Shown: piece by piece, positions 58,735 through 64,000 of the stretch
Layout of the letters: the number at the start of each line of letters is the position of its first letter
Position numbering within the stretch: position 1 is the first letter of the stretch
Source of the DNA: Pedobacter cryoconitis
Lineage (GTDB): Bacteria > Bacteroidota > Bacteroidia > Sphingobacteriales > Sphingobacteriaceae
DNA length: 64,000 nucleotides
NCBI RefSeq assembly: GCF_014207135.1
Contig: NZ_JACHCC010000007.1
Span: 332,882-396,881, forward strand
Direction: 5' to 3'
Position numbers and translations under genes: made by a program
Notes under the pieces: model-generated
What the model saw: the letters and a program-made list of their open reading frames with translations, nothing else
Database searches by the model: none
Told to the model about the DNA's origin: nothing

Positions 58735-59178
58735 CTAGTTTGACTGCTTCTGATCCATGAATATGATATCATTTGGCAATTCATTAATATCCCCGTTCTG
58801 GTAAGGAAAATGTACCGCTAATTTTTCTCCAACCAGTTTGATACCAGCGATGAGTCCGTTGACGATGTTTCCACCGGCAAAATGGGCCTGCATAGCTATT
58901 TGTGTTGTTTCCCAGAAATCTTCCGGCACCACTTTGTGGATACCCTGATCTCCTATAATTGCGAATTTATGGTCAATATGGGCCAGATAAATCAATACCC
59001 CATTTTGGTGGGATGTTTTATCCATACCCAGTTTAGAGAAGTAGGACGTAGCTCTGTCAAAAGCTTCGCCGTTACAATGCTTTTCTACAGCAATTCTAAT
59101 TTCACCCGAAGTAAGTTTTTCAGCTTCACCAATAGCATTGGTTATCAGGTCTTGTTCTTGTTCAGTCAGAAATGGCAT
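58735..59178 (-). CDS. TPM-domain protein, soluble
   Basis: A TPM-domain protein without signal peptide (LTEQEQDLITNAIGEAEKLTSGEIRIAVEKHC, then FSKLGMDKTSHQNGVLIYLAHIDHKFAIIGDQGIHKV). The frame can be opened from 59229, but the ATG at 59178 (MPFLTEQEQ) is chosen because the longer N-terminus has no domain character and overlaps a hairpin. It lies 9 bases before the second TPM gene. Confidence 0.82.
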   Translation of the reverse strand: MPFLTEQEQDLITNAIGEAEKLTSGEIRIAVEKHCNGEAFDRATSYFSKLGMDKTSHQNGVLIYLAHIDHKFAIIGDQGIHKVVPEDFWETTQIAMQAHFAGGNIVNGLIAGIKLVGEKLAVHFPYQNGDINELPNDIIFMDQKQSN

Positions 59179-59198
59179 AATGATAGTTTTAAATAAAT

Positions 59199-59240
59199 AA
59201 GGGTAATGTGTATTCTTATTATAAAACACACAATACCCTT
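59199..59240 (-). terminator. Hairpin between lemA and the TPM genes
   Basis: AAGGGTA-a-TGTGT and ACACA..TACCCTT pair over about 12 bases with one mismatch (59199-59211 and 59226-59240). On the minus strand T-rich sequence follows. It may partly end lemA transcription or limit read-through into the TPM genes. Confidence 0.5.
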
Positions 59241-59257
59241 AAATGATAGGACATGAA

Positions 59258-59839
59258 TTAAAATTCTACTTTTGGTGTATGTTCTGCACCAGCATCGGCT
59301 TTAAATCCAGCTCTTTGTTTGAAACCAAACATACCTGCTGTCAGGTTGTTCGGAAATGATCTTACTTTAACATTATAAGATTGAACAGCATCGTTGAAGT
59401 CTTTACGTGCAACAGCGATTCTGTTTTCTGTACCTTCCAGTTGAACAGAAAGATCACTGAACTGCTGAGTTGCTTTTAATTCAGGATAGTTTTCTGTAAG
59501 CACCATCAGTTTACCTAAGGCCTGTCCGATCTGACCCTGGGCAGCCTGGAATTTTTCCAGTTTCTCAGGCGTTAAATCATCTGCACTCACCTTAACCTGG
59601 CTGGCTTGCGCACGTGCCTCAATCACAGCAGTTAATGTACTTTGTTCAAATTTAGCAGCACCTTTTACAGTACTTACCAAATTAGGGATTAAATCAGAAC
59701 GGCGTTGGTATTGTGTTTCTACCTGATTCCATTTAGTTTTGACATCCTCATCAAGTTTAACCATTGTGTTATAGCCACAACTGCTAAGCGTGGTGGTGAT
59801 GAACAAGGCAGCGATAACTCCTAATATTACTCTTTTCAT
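59258..59839 (-). CDS. lemA: LemA-family protein
   Basis: The 193-residue protein has a lipoprotein-like signal (LFITTTLSSCGYN, Cys21). The LemA coiled-coil core follows: KLDEDVKTKWNQVETQYQRRSDLIPNLVSTVKG, TLTAVIEARAQASQV, and the C-terminal RSFPNNLTAGMFGFKQRAGF. LemA proteins are membrane-linked helical proteins often next to TPM-domain proteins, as here. The function is unclear. Confidence 0.88.
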   Translation of the reverse strand: MKRVILGVIAALFITTTLSSCGYNTMVKLDEDVKTKWNQVETQYQRRSDLIPNLVSTVKGAAKFEQSTLTAVIEARAQASQVKVSADDLTPEKLEKFQAAQGQIGQALGKLMVLTENYPELKATQQFSDLSVQLEGTENRIAVARKDFNDAVQSYNVKVRSFPNNLTAGMFGFKQRAGFKADAGAEHTPKVEF

Positions 59840-60027
59840 TTTTATGATGTTTTGGTTTATACGTGTTAATTTACATAATACAACTCAATTTCCGTTCCTT
59901 TGTTACATTTAAAGAGGAAAACCTGACAACTTGTATGTAAAAATATTATTTTATACTGTTGACAGCATGTTTTGGCAGGAGCTTTTTTTGCTGGTTGCCC
60001 GGGGAAGGCAAATTATCCGGGATTTAT

Positions 60028-60035
60028 TATCTTTG
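60028..60035 (+). promoter_or_regulatory. -7 box of the FAD-dependent oxidoreductase gene
   Basis: TATCTTTG matches TANNTTTG and is followed by CAGCC. The predicted leader is about 30 bases. No good -33 box was seen. Confidence 0.5.
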
Positions 60036-60069
60036 CAGCCGTTCAGGATAAATACCTGACCCGCCTCTT

Positions 60070-61611
60070 ATGCAAAAAGATATCGAAATTACTATAGCAC
60101 CCGAAGAATCAGGGCTGGATGAACAGCTGATCAAAAAACTGGCTGCTGCACTAAAACTGGATGCATCCCGTATTCAGGGGTTTAAAATTCTTAAAAGATC
60201 TATAGACGCCCGCTCCCGTAAAGTTATTTTCAGATTACAGGTGAAAGTATTCATCGATGAGGAGGAAAAGACAGAACCTTTTGCAATTAATTATCAGAAT
60301 GTCCGTGATAAAAAAACAGTAATTATTGTTGGTGCTGGTCCGGCAGGTCTGTTTGCTGCACTGCAATGTATAGAAAACGGGATGAAACCTGTTGTTCTGG
60401 AACGTGGAAAAGATGTGAAGCAACGCAGAAGAGATCTGGCAATGATTAACAAAGAGGGGATAGTCAATACAGAATCAAATTACTGTTATGGAGAAGGTGG
60501 TGCAGGTACCTATTCCGATGGAAAATTATATACACGCTCCAATAAAAGGGGGGATATCAATAAAGTATTGCAGGTTTTTGTGCAGCACGGTGCCACAGAT
60601 GATATTCTGGTAGATGCACGTCCGCATATCGGAACCAATAAACTTCCGCAGATTATTACGTCTATCAGAAAAACTATACTGGAAGCAGGTGGTGAGGTGA
60701 ATTTTGATCAGAAAGTAACCGATCTGATCATTTCATCAGGTAAAATCAAAGGTGTAGTGGTGAATGAAGAAGATACACTGCTGGCTGATGCGGTGATCCT
60801 GGCTACAGGGCACTCTGCCCGGGACATTTATACTTTACTCCATCATAAGGGTATCCTGGTAGAAGCAAAGCCTTTTGCGATGGGTGTGCGTATTGAGCAT
60901 CCTCAGGCAATTATTGACGAAGCACAGTATCACTGTCCGGTAAGAAGTGAGTTTTTGCCACCGGCTTATTATAGTCTGGTTGAACAGGTGGGCAGCAGAG
61001 GTGTATTTTCATTCTGTATGTGTCCGGGAGGTATAATTGCTCCCTGTGCTACTTATGAAAATGAAATTGTGGTTAATGGCTGGTCACCTTCGAAAAGAAA
61101 TAATCCGTTTGCAAATTCAGGAACCGTGGTTCAGGTTACGCTTGAGGATGTTCCTGGGGATGACCCGCTGCGGATGATGAATTTCCAGGCAGAAATCGAG
61201 AAAACTGCGTTTGAGCTCGGAGGAGGCAATTTAGTAGCTCCTGCGCAAAGAATGATTGATTTTGTAGAGGATAGGATTTCAACCGATCTACCTAAAAATT
61301 CTTATTTACCCGGAACAAAAAGTGTCATGCTCAAAGATGCGCTTCCGGATTTTATTGCTTCCAGTCTGAAAAATGCTTTACCGCTTTTTGGTAAAAAAAT
61401 GAAAGGCTATTATACCAATGAAGCTATACTGGTTGGTGTGGAAAGCAGAAGTTCATCTCCGGTGCGTATTCCCAGGGACCGGGAAACTTTTCAGCATCCG
61501 CAGGTAGCTGGATTATATCCATGTGCAGAAGGGGCCGGTTACGCTGGAGGCATCGTTTCTGCTGCCATAGATGGTGTAAACTGTGCGAATGCAATCCTGA
61601 ATTTTAATTAA
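60070..61611 (+). CDS. FAD-dependent oxidoreductase (geranylgeranyl reductase-like)
   Basis: The 513-residue protein has a small N-terminal domain (residues 1-90) followed by the dinucleotide-binding motif VIIVGAGPAGLFAALQC and ERGKDVKQRRRDL. Then come CYGEGGAGTYSDGKLYTRS and RIEHPQAIIDEAQYHC, and the C-terminal FAD contact GAGYAGGIVSAAIDG. It resembles a conserved bacterial FAD-dependent dehydrogenase family with unknown substrate; no tie to geranylgeranyl reduction is shown. It starts from its own promoter, divergent from lemA. Confidence 0.82.
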   Translation: MQKDIEITIAPEESGLDEQLIKKLAAALKLDASRIQGFKILKRSIDARSRKVIFRLQVKVFIDEEEKTEPFAINYQNVRDKKTVIIVGAGPAGLFAALQCIENGMKPVVLERGKDVKQRRRDLAMINKEGIVNTESNYCYGEGGAGTYSDGKLYTRSNKRGDINKVLQVFVQHGATDDILVDARPHIGTNKLPQIITSIRKTILEAGGEVNFDQKVTDLIISSGKIKGVVVNEEDTLLADAVILATGHSARDIYTLLHHKGILVEAKPFAMGVRIEHPQAIIDEAQYHCPVRSEFLPPAYYSLVEQVGSRGVFSFCMCPGGIIAPCATYENEIVVNGWSPSKRNNPFANSGTVVQVTLEDVPGDDPLRMMNFQAEIEKTAFELGGGNLVAPAQRMIDFVEDRISTDLPKNSYLPGTKSVMLKDALPDFIASSLKNALPLFGKKMKGYYTNEAILVGVESRSSSPVRIPRDRETFQHPQVAGLYPCAEGAGYAGGIVSAAIDGVNCANAILNFN

Positions 61612-61669
61612 ACAAATCGGGATTTTTGCTGTTAAATTAGCTATATACGATACGTGAAACAGGTGTAAA

Positions 61670-62029
61670 ATGAAGAACACGCTAATCATTGGGGCAACTA
61701 CAAATCCTGCGAGATATGCTTATCTGGCAGCGCATATGCTGAAAGAAAAAGGACATGACATTGTTAATGTAGGTATTAAAAGCGGAGAGGTTGCCGATGT
61801 TCCGATTGAGAAGCCGGTAGAAATCCACAATGATATTGACACGATCACTTTATATATCGGCCCGGATTTACAGGCAGGTTATTTTGATTATATCCTGAAA
61901 ACAAAACCTAAACGGGTTATTTTTAATCCCGGAACAGAAAATGACGAACTGGAAGAAGTACTGAAGGCGAATGGCATTCTGGCTGTTGAAGCTTGTACAC
62001 TGGTTTTATTGTCTACTGGTCAATACTGA
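61670..62029 (+). CDS. CoA-binding domain protein (YccU type)
   Basis: A 119-residue Rossmann-like protein with NTLIIGATTNPARYAYLAAHML, the IEKPVEIH loop and VIFNPGTENDELEEVLKANGI. It matches the CoA_binding_2/YccU family. A role in CoA-linked metabolism or detoxification is guessed from the family. It lies 58 bases after the oxidoreductase gene, same strand. Confidence 0.85.
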   Translation: MKNTLIIGATTNPARYAYLAAHMLKEKGHDIVNVGIKSGEVADVPIEKPVEIHNDIDTITLYIGPDLQAGYFDYILKTKPKRVIFNPGTENDELEEVLKANGILAVEACTLVLLSTGQY

Positions 62030-62296
62030 GCTTGTCGTAATTCACAACCCCTTTTTCTGCCCTGCGCATATTCAAACGATAGTTCGTCAGCTGGTTTTTT
62101 AAATTCTTATATTTTATTTTGCCGGAGTAGTTTATGATCTGTTAAACTATGTTAAAGGTCATTTTATGATTAAATGATAAAGGTTTTTTGTTAAATACAT
62201 GAATGTTTGATAATTGATTACTATTTTAGATAGACGAGTGTTTATTTTTTTATAGTGTTTATCTAATAAGGATAAACGATAAACAATGAATTTCAA

Positions 62297-63511
62297 ATGA
62301 GAAAGAGGCCCCTGCTTAAAATAATAGTTTTTTATTTGTTGGTGGGGATAACAGTGCTGCTGATAGGTCATAAACTGATAGGCCATACTTCTGCGACAGG
62401 ATCACATCCTCCTCACACGCTGATTAACACCCACATTATTCTGGACATTATTTTAATGATCACCGGATCTTTCATTATTTTCTTCTCTATCCGATATTAT
62501 CAGAAAAATCACGAAGCCACTGAGTTTAATTATCAGAAGTTGTTTGACACCAGTCCTCTTGCTATTTATGTGATGGCTAAAGACAGCTTTAAGATCTTGT
62601 CTGTTAATGAAGCGATGACCAGGTTATATGGTTATTCAGAACAGGAGTTTTTGCAGATGACCAGTTTTGATATTCGGCCGGTGGAGGAGCACGGGCGGAT
62701 CAGAGAGTTTATGGATCAATATGGAGCGCTTGATCCGGAATCCAGGATCTGGATACACCAGAAAAAATGTGGTGAGCGGTTTTATGTAAAGACTACCTTT
62801 CATACTATTCCGCTGATTAAAAACGGGGCTTATCTGGTGATGGTAGTAGATATTGATAAGTCGATTAAAGACGAGAAAAAGATCAATGACTTGCTTCAGC
62901 TGTATGAAACAGTGAACCATGCTACAAATGATGTCATCTGGGACTATGATGTGGCAGGTGATGAACTGAAATGGATGCAGGGCTATAATGAAACTTATGG
63001 TTATGATAAGGAGCCTAATACAGATATTTCGGGGGCAATGCAAAAGATCCATCCTGATGACAGAGGATTAGTGATGGAATCGTTTAAAAATATTTTTACA
63101 GATAAACAGAAGTACTTTTTTGCGGAATACAGGTACAGATGTGCTGATGGTGCCTTTAAGTATATCCGGGACAGAGGATATGCAATCTTTGATCAGAACG
63201 GGGAACCTGTACGAATGATCGGGGCTATGCAGGATATTGATAAGCAAAAAAGATATGAGCAGCAGTTACTAAGCCAGAATGAGCAATTGAAAGAAATCGC
63301 CTGGCTTAATTCTCATCAGGTAAGACGGCCCCTGAGCAATATATTAGGACTGATCAGTTTAATTAAGAATTCTGGAGACCACCAGGAAGTGACGGAATTT
63401 ATTGACTTCCTGGCTGTATCCTCTAAAGAACTTGATGACGCTGTGATCATGATTAATAAACAAACCATGGAAGGGAAGATGGGGCAATTGCATAAGAACA
63501 TGCTTAATTGA
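62297..63511 (+). CDS. PAS-domain sensor with DHp-like end, no ATPase domain
   Basis: The 404-residue protein has two N-terminal membrane helices (LLKIIVFYLLVGITVLLIG and ILDIILMITGSFIIFF), then two PAS domains: the first about residues 80-190 (FDTSPLAIYVMAKDSFKILSVNEAM), the second 210-320 (WDYDVAGDELKW, IHPDDRGLV). The C-terminus has a histidine-kinase H-box-like segment, WLNSHQVRRPLSNILGLISLI, with a His. After that only about 60 residues remain, with no HATPase domain, so it cannot phosphorylate itself. It probably dimerises and signals through a partner. Confidence 0.82.
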   Translation: MRKRPLLKIIVFYLLVGITVLLIGHKLIGHTSATGSHPPHTLINTHIILDIILMITGSFIIFFSIRYYQKNHEATEFNYQKLFDTSPLAIYVMAKDSFKILSVNEAMTRLYGYSEQEFLQMTSFDIRPVEEHGRIREFMDQYGALDPESRIWIHQKKCGERFYVKTTFHTIPLIKNGAYLVMVVDIDKSIKDEKKINDLLQLYETVNHATNDVIWDYDVAGDELKWMQGYNETYGYDKEPNTDISGAMQKIHPDDRGLVMESFKNIFTDKQKYFFAEYRYRCADGAFKYIRDRGYAIFDQNGEPVRMIGAMQDIDKQKRYEQQLLSQNEQLKEIAWLNSHQVRRPLSNILGLISLIKNSGDHQEVTEFIDFLAVSSKELDDAVIMINKQTMEGKMGQLHKNMLN

Positions 63512-63939
63512 TCTGCAGTATCCATCATTTGGTAGTCTTTGTGTTTTGATAGTATATATATACTTAATATAGCTATAACAGCAATGATGAAAGATTATGG
63601 GATTGTTAGGGTTGTAGTCGGGTAGTGTTCGGGTACTGGTCGAGACTGAACCAGTATCGGCACGTTGTTGGTCTATGGCCAGTCCAGGTATTTTGACTAG
63701 TTAAAATACCTGGACCCATTATGCAGGATTAGTATGCCAGCGATAGTTCTATCCAAAGGCTGACTGCAGGCTGACCCGAACCACAGGTATATAGTATATA
63801 AGAGGAGGGGCTTGGACTGATTTTCCTGGTCTGCCGGGCTGAAATTAAGCTAATGTTAGCTCAGTGTTAAGTGTGTTGAAACTTTTCGGATTGAAAATCA
63901 GCGTATTAGTGTTTTAATACAAATAATAGTGGTGTAATG
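63512..63939. other. Gene-free region near the right edge
   Basis: About 430 bases with no plausible ORF. It contains two inverted repeats: TACTGGT/ACCAGTA at 63634-63640 and 63650-63656, and a perfect 13-base stem GTCCAGGTATTTT with its complement at 63682-63694 and 63703-63715. No tRNA was recognised. Confidence 0.5.
63682..63715. repeat. Inverted repeat with 13-base arms
   Basis: GTCCAGGTATTTT and AAAATACCTGGAC with an 8-base loop GACTAGTT. No U-tract follows, so it may be a protein-binding site or a transcript-end hairpin. Confidence 0.6.
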
Positions 63940-63970
63940 TTTGGAGGACGGCATAATTTTCCTACTTTTG
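63940..63970 (+). promoter_or_regulatory. Strong Bacteroidota promoter at the right edge
   Basis: TTTG at 63940-63943, a 19-base spacer, and TACTTTTG at 63963-63970: exact matches to both boxes. The following CATCCCGCTTCGGAGG is GC-rich. The gene lies beyond the window; a stable RNA operon is one possibility. Confidence 0.7.
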
Positions 63971-64000
63971 CATCCCGCTTCGGAGGAAGGGAAACTTGAA

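Noticed and set aside
63512..64000. tRNA gene at the right edge
   Set aside because: The inverted repeats do not build a cloverleaf and no T-arm GGTTCGAATCC-like sequence was seen.

Overview
The window comes from the chromosome of a Bacteroidota bacterium, most likely a Sphingobacteriaceae member close to Pedobacter. The reasons are AT-rich intergenic DNA with Bacteroidota-type promoters (TTTG, a 19-20 base spacer, TANNTTTG), start codons without clear Shine-Dalgarno sites, a SusC/SusD pair, a Wzi-type capsule barrel, secreted proteins with the conserved WPDYVF C-terminal module, and lanthipeptide precursors with a KKIKLNSxKLILKKEKIASLT leader.

Layout. Bases 1-14645 are a surface polysaccharide locus. 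It holds glycosyltransferases, a GH99/WbsX-like protein, a hexapeptide acyltransferase, a secreted SGNH hydrolase, Wzi, ManC, UDP-glucose dehydrogenase, the initiating polyprenyl-phosphate sugar transferase, and rfbB-rfbD-rfbA for dTDP-rhamnose (rfbC is absent). Bases 14646-16729 are mostly non-coding apart from a PAS-LuxR regulator and carry a candidate structured small RNA upstream of adk. Bases 16730-34252 are mainly housekeeping genes (adk, obgE, kbl, pheS, rlmD, a PyrR-like gene, ispH, hemH) mixed with a TonB receptor, a bestrophin, an S24-type repressor and small uncharacterised proteins. Bases 34249-40622 return to envelope sugars: waaA, then ugd-uxs-galE and a second rfbB. Two very long hairpins follow at 40650-40793. 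Bases 40879-48284 hold an SRPBCC protein, a triple-repeat surface protein, a MacB-like permease, an IscA-type protein, a stand-alone acyl-CoA mutase catalytic subunit, and dnaA with an upstream DnaA box. Bases 48517-54345 are a compact SusC-SusD-phosphatase operon.

The most distinctive region is 54377-56946, on the minus strand: a LanC cyclase preceded by four tandem 51-52 residue lanthipeptide precursor genes, all too short for ordinary ORF calling. Their leaders are nearly identical and their cores differ, sharing a pattern close to P[VL]TTxTxRxCC..TDxC with no serine. Each gene has its own promoter-like element with a palindrome between the -33 and -7 boxes. Three of the four are closed by their own terminator, and the last one runs into lanC. 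No LanB dehydratase, peptidase or exporter is present in the window.

The right part, 56989-63511, has a NUDIX hydrolase, two TPM-domain proteins with LemA, an FAD-dependent oxidoreductase, a CoA-binding protein and a PAS sensor with a lone DHp-like end. The window closes with a strong promoter at 63940-63970 whose gene lies beyond the edge. All calls rest on reading the sequence; no database search was run.
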